Positions 57,444 to 64,000 of a stretch of 64,000 nucleotides of DNA are shown here, one piece after another. Where the stretch lies: positions 1 to 64,000 of the forward strand of contig NZ_JARFVA010000008.1 in assembly GCF_029194005.1 (NCBI RefSeq), given 5' to 3'. This DNA is from Flagellimonas okinawensis (GTDB taxonomy: Bacteria; Bacteroidota; Bacteroidia; Flavobacteriales; Flavobacteriaceae). Made by a program: the position numbers and the translations under genes. The notes below the pieces were generated by a model. It did no database searches, had not been told where the DNA came from, and was given only the letters and a program-made list of their open reading frames with translations. Each line of letters opens with the position of its first letter. The stretch's first letter is position 1.

Positions 57444-58337
57444 TTATTTATAGGTGACCATGGCCTCATAAAACTCCACTTCGTCTACTCCCATTTGCTG
57501 ACAAATCCACTTGACCCCCATCATATTTCTCAAGTCATTGGCATCCGTAATTTCCATTGGCATTTCGCCATCCGGTGTATCTAGAAAAACTTGACCAGCT
57601 TCTTCCTGATACGTTGGAGTCTCATATGGGAATTTTCTAATTGGGTTTTCGGATGATTCCACCCGGTTTTTCACCTCGAGATCCTCATTGTTATAGGTAA
57701 TGCTCCCCCCCTTTACGATACAATCCACAAATATGTTGAACTGGTGCGCGTAGCTTTCAAAATCCATATACAAACCACCTTCCTTAAAATCAATATCGCT
57801 CAACAAAGCTATGTTTGGCTGGTACTTATGAAATTGTGGAGTTTCATCAATTACAGATGCAGCGCCAGCAACACCTTCGATAACAATAAAATCGTTTTTC
57901 TCCGTCAATCGAACACCATTTGCCTCTCTAAAGGCATAATCCACTTCAATATCATTATAGGCCAACACATGCAAAATCATTGAAGTCACCCTTGCCGTAG
58001 CGTCACTTCCTGCAACAACAACCCGCGTTTTAAACTTACTCAACTCGAACAACAATTCCGGACACGAAATTATTTTTAGCCCTAATTCTCGGGCCTTGAG
58101 CAATTCAGGATTGTCTTTTTTAACGGTTGTTCCTACTACGACCATATCCAACCTATCATTGATTTTATCCAAAAACCAACCAGCTTCATTAGTTTCCAGT
58201 CCATTTTCCACCAACATGGTTTTTAAGGAATCATCAAAAGTATCATCACTTCCGGTGATGGTTTCTCCTTTTTTATGCAAGGCAATAGCCAAATTGAACA
58301 TACTAACCTCGCCCCAACCTATAAAATGTAGCTGCAT
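57444..58337 (-). CDS. Degenerate Mpl-type Mur ligase (pseudoenzyme candidate)
   Basis: This 297-aa protein is clearly related to UDP-N-acetylmuramate:peptide ligase Mpl (about 450 aa) but lacks key parts. The N-terminal FIGWGEVSMFNLAIAL is the Mpl UDP-binding motif with changed glycines. The ATP-binding GGSHGKT(T) loop is replaced by AGSDATAR at residues 109-116, so Lys and Thr of the P-loop are gone. The whole C-terminal domain is missing after EAMVTYK. Other parts (PNIALLSDIDF, ENPIRKFPYETPTYQ) are well kept. The open frame and conservation suggest a retained role other than ligation; a regulator or binding protein is possible. Confidence 0.8.
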   Translation of the reverse strand: MQLHFIGWGEVSMFNLAIALHKKGETITGSDDTFDDSLKTMLVENGLETNEAGWFLDKINDRLDMVVVGTTVKKDNPELLKARELGLKIISCPELLFELSKFKTRVVVAGSDATARVTSMILHVLAYNDIEVDYAFREANGVRLTEKNDFIVIEGVAGAASVIDETPQFHKYQPNIALLSDIDFKEGGLYMDFESYAHQFNIFVDCIVKGGSITYNNEDLEVKNRVESSENPIRKFPYETPTYQEEAGQVFLDTPDGEMPMEITDANDLRNMMGVKWICQQMGVDEVEFYEAMVTYK

Positions 58338-58433
58338 TATTTCTGTTTAAAGCTCAAAAATAGCCAATGCACATACCAATACAAACATGGAAGCTCTATA
58401 TTAATTTCTATCTTGGTGCTAAATTTGAGAACA

Positions 58434-58745
58434 ATGAACCTATCAGAAATCAAATCAAAGGAAATAATGCCGGGCTACCATGGCAAACTTGTACATGGAG
58501 AACGCATGAGTTGGGTGTTTTGGGATGTGGAACAAGACGCTGAAGTACCCGAACACCAGCACGACCATGAACAAATTATGCATGTGGTGGAGGGCACTTT
58601 TGAATTCACCCTTAATGGAGAAAAAGGAGTTTACACCGCTGGAGACATCGTGGTAATTCCATCGAACGTGCCACATAGTGGAAAAGCATTGACTCCTTGT
58701 AAATTAATGGACATTTTTAGTCCTGTTAGAGAAGAATACCGATAG
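58434..58745 (+). CDS. Small cupin-domain protein
   Basis: This 103-aa protein has a single cupin domain: motif 1 with EHQHDHEQIMHVVEG gives His ligands, motif 2 with DIVVIPSNVPHSG the last His. Many such small cupins are metal-binding sensors or enzymes of sugar metabolism. A TAAATTTG box (58420-58427) lies 6 bp before the ATG (58434), so the transcript may be nearly leaderless. I used that ATG and not 58413. The SDR gene follows 2 bp after its stop. Confidence 0.85.
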   Translation: MNLSEIKSKEIMPGYHGKLVHGERMSWVFWDVEQDAEVPEHQHDHEQIMHVVEGTFEFTLNGEKGVYTAGDIVVIPSNVPHSGKALTPCKLMDIFSPVREEYR

Positions 58746-58747
58746 CC

Positions 58748-59533
58748 ATGAATATATCGTTAAAAGGCAAAAAAGCCCTCGTAGGGGGCAGCAGTAAAGG
58801 AATTGGAGAGGCCATAGCGCGTCAACTGGCCGAAAGCGGGGCAAGTGTTACCCTAATGGCGCGTAGTGAGGGACGGATGCAAGAAATAATTGATGAAATG
58901 GACAGTTCCCAAGGGCAAAAGCACCAATACCTCTCGGTGGATTTTACCGATTTTGAAGCCTACAAAGCAAAAATATCAGCCTATTTTGAAACCAATTCGG
59001 TGGATATTTTGGTCAACAACACCCAAGGACCAGAAGGTGGGGGCGCATTGGAAAAAAATGTTGAGGATTACCAAAATGCTTTTGACCTGCTTTTTAAATC
59101 TGTGGTGTACACTACGGAACTTGCCCTAAAACATATGCAGAAAAACAAATGGGGACGCATTATTACTGTCGCATCCATTTCGGTAAAGGAACCATTGAAT
59201 TATTTGGCATTGTCCAACACTATTCGGGCAGCCGTCGTCACTTGGGGCAAAAGTTTGGCGTACGACGTGGCCAAAGATGGCATCACCGTAAACAGCACCT
59301 TAACCGGTTATTTTGATACGGACCGAATTGCCCAATTAAACTCCAAAAAGGCAGAAAAACTTGGGATTTCTACCAGTGAGGTGCGTTCCAACATGGAAGA
59401 GCAAGTTCCTGTAAAGCGCATTGGGAACCCAAAAGAATATGGCTATTTGGTTACGTTTTTAGCATCTGACAATGCCGCCTTTATAACAGGGACCAATATT
59501 CCAATCGATGGTGGGCTGTTAAAATCAATGTAG
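58748..59533 (+). CDS. SDR-family oxidoreductase, atypical active site
   Basis: This 261-aa protein has the Rossmann fold with VGGSSKGIGEAIA as cofactor motif, DILVNNTQGPEGG and IPIDGGLLKS at the end. The catalytic Tyr-x-x-x-Lys is not intact: YLALSNTIRAAV has Ser where Lys is expected. A known SDR subgroup has this LSN-x-x-R form, so the protein need not be dead. It is translationally close to the cupin gene, suggesting a shared small-molecule pathway that I cannot name. Confidence 0.88.
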   Translation: MNISLKGKKALVGGSSKGIGEAIARQLAESGASVTLMARSEGRMQEIIDEMDSSQGQKHQYLSVDFTDFEAYKAKISAYFETNSVDILVNNTQGPEGGGALEKNVEDYQNAFDLLFKSVVYTTELALKHMQKNKWGRIITVASISVKEPLNYLALSNTIRAAVVTWGKSLAYDVAKDGITVNSTLTGYFDTDRIAQLNSKKAEKLGISTSEVRSNMEEQVPVKRIGNPKEYGYLVTFLASDNAAFITGTNIPIDGGLLKSM

Positions 59534-59534
59534 A

Positions 59535-60260
59535 TCAAAGACTCATACGGTCTTTAAAAATATAGGATTGCCTGCGGGAAACCTCTACTTCTTCCCCATT
59601 TTTAAGGGTAAGCTTTAGTTTACCATTGAACCAAGGCACGACATTTTCAATATAATTGGTATTCACAATTTGTTGACGATTGGCTCTAAAAAAAGATGTT
59701 TCGGGCAGCTTTTCCTCCACTTGGTTCAACGATTTGTAGAGCATCGGTTTTTTATCCTCAAAAAAGACACGGGTATAGTTGCCCACAATTTCGAAAAGGG
59801 AAATGTCTCCGATTTTCACCAACCAACAAGCTTCTCCATCCTTGATAAAAATCTGGCTGTTCTCTGACAACCTTTTGGCCGTGGATGAGTTTTCTTCTTT
59901 AGAAGACATCTTGGAACGTACTTTTTCCAAGGCCATATCAAATCTTTTATTGCTTACTGGTTTCAACAAATAATCCAGGGCATTGTACTCAAAGGATTTA
60001 ATGGCATACTCATCATAAGCTGTGGTGAAAACGGTGATCGGTACATCATCCAACATTTCCAACAAATCAAAACCGTCTTTTTCTGGCATATTAATGTCCA
60101 AAAACAATAAATCCGGTGATTCGGACACTATAAGCTCCACTCCATCATCCACATTGCTCGCCTCTCCAACAAGCTCCAAATTATCATGAAGTTTAATCAG
60201 CTCTTTCAGCTCATTCCGTGCTAGCCTGGAGTCCTCAACGATTACCGCTCTTATCTTCAT
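59535..60260 (-). CDS. LytTR-family response regulator
   Basis: This 241-aa protein has an N-terminal receiver domain with the phosphorylated Asp in LLFLDINMPEKDGFDLL, and a C-terminal LytTR DNA-binding domain (residues 140-240, FFRANRQQIVNTNYIE, LKNGEEVEVSRRQ). It is overlapped 4 bp by the sensor kinase gene upstream, showing coupled translation. Confidence 0.94.
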   Translation of the reverse strand: MKIRAVIVEDSRLARNELKELIKLHDNLELVGEASNVDDGVELIVSESPDLLFLDINMPEKDGFDLLEMLDDVPITVFTTAYDEYAIKSFEYNALDYLLKPVSNKRFDMALEKVRSKMSSKEENSSTAKRLSENSQIFIKDGEACWLVKIGDISLFEIVGNYTRVFFEDKKPMLYKSLNQVEEKLPETSFFRANRQQIVNTNYIENVVPWFNGKLKLTLKNGEEVEVSRRQSYIFKDRMSL

Positions 60261-61327
60261 GCCAATGGTATTTTAATTTTTGCCACTACCTCATCCGATA
60301 TTTCCTCCAATTTAAAGGATGCTTTGTCGGCATACAACAATTTTAATCGCTGTTCAATATTGATCAATCCCAACTTGGTGGAATCTTTCGAGATTTTCAG
60401 TTTTCCCGTATTCCGGACCTCAATAAACAAATCGTCGCCCTTTTTGAAAATGGACAATAATATGCGACCTCCATTTTTCAGGTTGGAAATACCGTGTTTT
60501 GCGGCATTTTCAATCAGTAGCTGAATAATCATCGGTGGAATCCTGAGGTCCAGCGTTTCCTCCTCGATTTGTTTTACGAACTCCAACCGGTCCTCGAACT
60601 GTATTTTGGATAGGTCGATATAGTTATCCACCACCTCCAACTCTTCTCGTACAGGAATATCGTTAATATTGTTCTTAGTGAGCGAATACCTGATTATCTC
60701 GGATAGTTTGGTGATCATTTCCCGTGATTTCTCCACATCTTCCAACATGAGACCACGGATATTATTGAGGCTGTTGAACATGAAATGTGGATTGATCTGG
60801 CCCTTTAACGTGTTCAATTGTGCTTGCTTGAGCGTTGTATTGAGTTCCAGTCGCTCTATACGGTTCTGGTTAAGTTTCAAAAGCAGTTTGATCACCAAAT
60901 AGGTTATTGTCCAAGCTCCCACCAAAAAGAGCGAATTCAGTACTTGGACCATAATCTTGTCGTAGCCTTCGAACATATGCATTTCCACCTCGGTAATCTC
61001 TGGGCCGAACTCTATGTAGATATATCCAAAAAACACATTTAAAAGACCAAAAATGGCGGACGCGATAAGTGTGGAGACCATTATTTTAATGACCTCTTTA
61101 CCACCAAAGGAATCAAAATGAACGTTTCTTTTCAGATACCATCGCAATATCGAGGTTGAAAATACTCCTATAAAAATTCCCACAACCACCGAGTAGATGG
61201 TCATCTCCAAACTTATGTTCTGGGGAATCAATATTGCAATGGAATTGATGAACCCCCATCCCAATAACTGAAGAACCCAAAAGGCAATATTTCTCCTACG
61301 TGAACTTAATTCCATTCCTTTGGGCAT
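60257..61327 (-). CDS. LytS/YehU-type sensor histidine kinase
   Basis: This 356-aa protein has four hydrophobic segments in residues 10-150, then the His_kinase phosphoacceptor motif INPHFMFNSLNNIRG, and an ATPase domain with LLIENAAKHGISNLKNGGR. No sensory domain other than the membrane part is seen. It forms a two-component pair with the LytTR regulator. The stimulus is unknown. Confidence 0.93.
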   Translation of the reverse strand: MPKGMELSSRRRNIAFWVLQLLGWGFINSIAILIPQNISLEMTIYSVVVGIFIGVFSTSILRWYLKRNVHFDSFGGKEVIKIMVSTLIASAIFGLLNVFFGYIYIEFGPEITEVEMHMFEGYDKIMVQVLNSLFLVGAWTITYLVIKLLLKLNQNRIERLELNTTLKQAQLNTLKGQINPHFMFNSLNNIRGLMLEDVEKSREMITKLSEIIRYSLTKNNINDIPVREELEVVDNYIDLSKIQFEDRLEFVKQIEEETLDLRIPPMIIQLLIENAAKHGISNLKNGGRILLSIFKKGDDLFIEVRNTGKLKISKDSTKLGLINIEQRLKLLYADKASFKLEEISDEVVAKIKIPLA

Positions 61328-61370
61328 GTAACGCCCATTATTTAATTATGCCGGTTAGGCTTAAGCTAAA

Positions 61371-61580
61371 CTAAGATTTTTGTACCGCTTTTCTCTTAAA
61401 AGGATTGCAGCAAGATTTTCGTTGTGGCAAAAAGGCAATCCACATCATGGCAGAACCGGAATAGAAAAATGGAAAATACGATGCATATTCCCATGCATTG
61501 AACCTTCCGTAGATACCTACCAATACACCAAGGACCCCCAGTGCAAATACAACTTTCTGTTTTGTGTTTAGTTTTTTCAT
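61371..61580 (-). CDS. Small two-helix membrane protein
   Basis: This 69-aa protein has hydrophobic segments at about 9-24 and 34-50, a charged N-terminus (MKKLNTKQK) and a basic C-terminal tail with a Cys pair (KSCCNPFKRK). It is not recognised. The 237 bp upstream show no gene. Confidence 0.6.
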   Translation of the reverse strand: MKKLNTKQKVVFALGVLGVLVGIYGRFNAWEYASYFPFFYSGSAMMWIAFLPQRKSCCNPFKRKAVQKS

Positions 61581-61817
61581 ATTGATGAATTTAATGCTTT
61601 TAGCAGCTGATTATAAAATAATACTTACTAAGAGTGAAATGATAAATTTAGCTAGTGCAATCATAACTGTTCGATTTTTGATTTTAATTCTGAAGCTAAA
61701 GTACTGGACAATACTTGTCTGTAGAAGTGATTTATGACAAGTGGTAATTTTGACCAATCGAACGGTAAAATCAATTGATATCACAAACACAAAGAGGTAA
61801 CAAACTGATTTTAAAGG

Positions 61818-62342
61818 CTATTTCACCTTTGGAGGAAACTTAGAAAACACTTTTTTTACAATGGCTCTAAGTTTTTCCTCGCGCACACTGGGCGAGGCAT
61901 TTTCACGGAGTCCACTTTCGGCAACGGCTTGCCAAACAAGTGCATCACGCTGTGCATCGATCAAATCAAATTGAATGCTCCGCTGTAAACTTGGGCCTCC
62001 GATGGGCAAACCTACCGATATGCCACCACCCACATTTCTTCCTCCCCCACCAATTCCCACGCCAACATTGTTGTTTGGGGCACCCCTAAATTCTGTACTG
62101 AATAGATTAATGTACAGTTCCGGTTCTTCGGCCAAACGATATCCTCTTGACTGCATGGTGGAATCAAGGGTTCTCAACAGTCTTTTTTCATCCAACTGGC
62201 TTAAACCTGACTGCATATCCGCATAATAGTTATAGGTCGTATAACTTGAAAAGTCTACCGCTTTATCGTAATCATAATTTACCCTGACGGAACTACAGGA
62301 AGCCAAGGCAAATACCAATAGTATGGAAAGTAAATAACGCAT
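61818..62342 (-). CDS. DUF4136-like lipoprotein
   Basis: This 174-aa protein has a signal peptide with lipobox LASCSS and then NYDYDKAVDFSSYTTYNYY, typical of DUF4136. A glycine-rich stretch (VGVGIGGGGRNVGGGISVG) separates the two halves. I chose the ATG at 62342 because it begins the signal peptide; the frame open to 62375 adds 11 residues without pattern. Confidence 0.85.
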   Translation of the reverse strand: MRYLLSILLVFALASCSSVRVNYDYDKAVDFSSYTTYNYYADMQSGLSQLDEKRLLRTLDSTMQSRGYRLAEEPELYINLFSTEFRGAPNNNVGVGIGGGGRNVGGGISVGLPIGGPSLQRSIQFDLIDAQRDALVWQAVAESGLRENASPSVREEKLRAIVKKVFSKFPPKVK

Positions 62343-62406
62343 GATGAACATTTGGGTCCATCTAAAATTAATCAATATATTGATTGGATACCTAGAAGAT
62401 CGAGCA

Positions 62407-63408
62407 CTATTCGTTCAATAGCTTCCAAAGCCTATCTTTCAATTGCTGTATTCCCAATCCACTTACCGATGAAATGAACATATAGGGAACATCCTTAAAA
62501 TCCTCCTTCATATCCTCGTTCATTTCATCTATAAGTTCCTGATCCAGCATATCACATTTGGAAATGGCCACTATGCGCGCTTTATCCAACAACTCAGGAT
62601 TGTAACGCCTTAATTCATCCAATAAGATGTTGTATTCCTGGCTAATATCCTTGCTATCCGCAGGAATCAAAAATAATAGGGTCGCATTACGTTCTATATG
62701 ACGCAGAAAATAATGGCCGAGCCCCTTGCCTTCTGCGGCACCTTCAATTATTCCAGGAATATCGGCCATAACAAAACTTTGAAAGTCCCGATATTCCACT
62801 ATGCCCAAATTAGGCTTTAAGGTAGTAAACTCGTAATTCGCTATTTTGGGTTTAGCGGAAGTCATTACCGAAAGAAGTGTTGATTTCCCCGCATTGGGAA
62901 AACCGACCAAACCAACATCTGCCAATACCTTTAACTCTAAGGTCAAATAGGTTTCTTGACCCTTGATTCCCGGCTGTGCATATCTTGGTGTCTGATTGGT
63001 GGCACTTTTAAAATGCCAATTTCCAAGACCGCCCATACCTCCTTCGAGCACAATTTTTTCTTCACCGTCTTCGGTGATTTCAAAAAGTATTTCGTTGGTT
63101 TCCGTGTTGCGCACCACCGTACCCAAAGGCACTTCAAGATACACATCTTCTCCATCGGCACCTGTACTACGACTTTTACTTCCGTGTTCACCGTGTCCGG
63201 CCTTGAAATGTTTTTTGAATTTAAAATGGACCAGTGTCCATAAATTCTTGTTCCCTTTGATTATAACATGACCTCCACGACCACCATCACCACCATCAGG
63301 GCCGCCCTTGGCCACATATTTTTCACGACGCAAATGCGCAGAGCCCTTGCCCCCGTTTCCGGAAGCAACGTGAACCTTTACATAGTCGACAAAATTTCCT
63401 TCGGTCAT
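62407..63408 (-). CDS. obgE: Obg-family GTPase
   Basis: This 333-aa ribosome-associated GTPase has the glycine-rich Obg fold ([29 protein letters not shown]) and a G domain with [38 protein letters not shown] and SKCDML. It regulates ribosome assembly and growth. adk lies 36 bp upstream, so the two are likely co-transcribed. Confidence 0.96.
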   Translation of the reverse strand: MTEGNFVDYVKVHVASGNGGKGSAHLRREKYVAKGGPDGGDGGRGGHVIIKGNKNLWTLVHFKFKKHFKAGHGEHGSKSRSTGADGEDVYLEVPLGTVVRNTETNEILFEITEDGEEKIVLEGGMGGLGNWHFKSATNQTPRYAQPGIKGQETYLTLELKVLADVGLVGFPNAGKSTLLSVMTSAKPKIANYEFTTLKPNLGIVEYRDFQSFVMADIPGIIEGAAEGKGLGHYFLRHIERNATLLFLIPADSKDISQEYNILLDELRRYNPELLDKARIVAISKCDMLDQELIDEMNEDMKEDFKDVPYMFISSVSGLGIQQLKDRLWKLLNE

Positions 63409-63444
63409 ATCCTAAAATAAGTAAAATCTGTTCGGATGGAGCAA

Positions 63445-64000
63445 TTATAGGGAATCGATCACCTTGCTCAAACGCTCGGTAATTTCATCTATCTCACCAA
63501 TTCCATTTACAGAATGGAATTTACCCTGTTCCTCGTAGTATGCTTTTAAGGGAGCTGTTTTCTCGTTGTATTCATCAAAACGGTTACGAATCTTGCTCTC
63601 GTCCTGATCGTCTGAACGTCCACTGCTTTTTCCGCGCTCCAACAAACGGGCCACCAAAATATCATCCTCCGCTTCAAGAGCTATGGTCGCATTAACTTTC
63701 ATATCCTTGGATTCCAAGAAATTGTCCAATGCTTCTGCCTGAGCTGCCGTACGAGGGAACCCGTCAAAAATAAACCCTGCCGCATCTGGATTTTTCTCCA
63801 CTTCGGCTTTCAACATATCAATAGTCACCTCATCGGGTACCAAATCACCTTTATCAATATAGGATTTGGCCAAATTGCCTAACTCTGTACCATTTTTAAT
63901 ATTGTAACGGAAAACATCGCCCGTAGAAATATGTTTCAGGTTATACTTTTCCTTTAGGAACCCCGCTTGGGTACCTTTTCCAGCTCCTGGCTTTCCAAAA
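63445..64000 (-). CDS. adk: Adenylate kinase (5' end outside the window)
   Basis: The frame runs off the window; 185 residues are visible. The P-loop FGKPGAGKGTQAG is at the very start, followed by HISTGDVFRYN and the FDGFPRTAAQAEAL and LLERGKSSGRSDD lid motifs. It catalyses ATP + AMP to 2 ADP. The lid segment here is the short form (no zinc-type Cys). The internal TTG at 63873 is not a true start. Confidence 0.95.
   Translation of the reverse strand, partial: FGKPGAGKGTQAGFLKEKYNLKHISTGDVFRYNIKNGTELGNLAKSYIDKGDLVPDEVTIDMLKAEVEKNPDAAGFIFDGFPRTAAQAEALDNFLESKDMKVNATIALEAEDDILVARLLERGKSSGRSDDQDESKIRNRFDEYNEKTAPLKAYYEEQGKFHSVNGIGEIDEITERLSKVIDSL

Overview
The window looks like a chromosome segment of a marine-type Flavobacteriaceae bacterium (Bacteroidota), plausibly near Muricauda/Flagellimonas. 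This rests on the SusC/SusD pair, the 38-aa rpmJ after infA, promoters of the TTG-N19-TAnnTTTG type, DUF5723, PorP-like and carboxypeptidase-regulatory-domain envelope proteins, and the order rplQ-carA-eno-gltA. The genus is an inference from gene content only.

Bases 1-13697 are a Tn3-family transposon. It has related ~47-bp terminal inverted repeats (1-47 and 13651-13697), a 964-aa Tn3 transposase at the left end, and a serine resolvase, an AAA ATPase and a small Cys-rich basic protein at the right end. Its right end sits inside a host gene, of which only the 3' part remains (13698-14068). The transposon carries what I read as an integron. A tyrosine recombinase (10785-11603, +) is divergent from five single-gene cassettes that all read on the minus strand (ester cyclase; carboxypeptidase-like 539-aa protein; 914-aa plug/macroglobulin-like protein; YD-repeat lipoprotein; alpha/beta-hydrolase lipoprotein). 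Each gene is followed by a 112-137 bp imperfect palindrome. The core at the start of each cassette is the exact reverse complement of the left core of its own palindrome, which is the signature of IntI/attC cassettes. The recombinase lacks the extra domain of classical IntI. This is the main discovery candidate of the window.

Bases 13698-23500 hold chromosomal genes: a Pr6Pr membrane protein between two copies of a palindromic dispersed repeat, two adjacent amidino-hydrolases (CtlX and a DDAH-like enzyme), a small secreted protein with a clear Bacteroidota promoter, citrate synthase, a starch/glycogen synthase, enolase and carA.

Bases 23520-40791 are the str-S10-spc-alpha ribosomal superoperon on the minus strand, from rpsL (own promoter at 40762-40791) to rplQ (terminator at 23520-23549). 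It includes rpmJ and rpmD, fusA, secY, infA and rpoA. tuf, adk and map are absent from their classical positions. Two structured, gene-free gaps (upstream of rplC and of rpsD) look like regulatory leaders.

Bases 41250-48150 hold a SusC/SusD/lipoprotein operon and a separate secreted protein. Bases 48294-64000 are mixed housekeeping and envelope genes: rlmB and a rhomboid protease sharing a terminator, rarA, a three-gene envelope cluster, radC-deacetylase-HAD phosphatase, a frameshifted DUF1569 gene, a degenerate Mpl-type Mur ligase, a cupin-SDR pair, a LytTR two-component system, a DUF4136 lipoprotein, obg, and adk cut by the window end. I saw no rRNA, tRNA or CRISPR.
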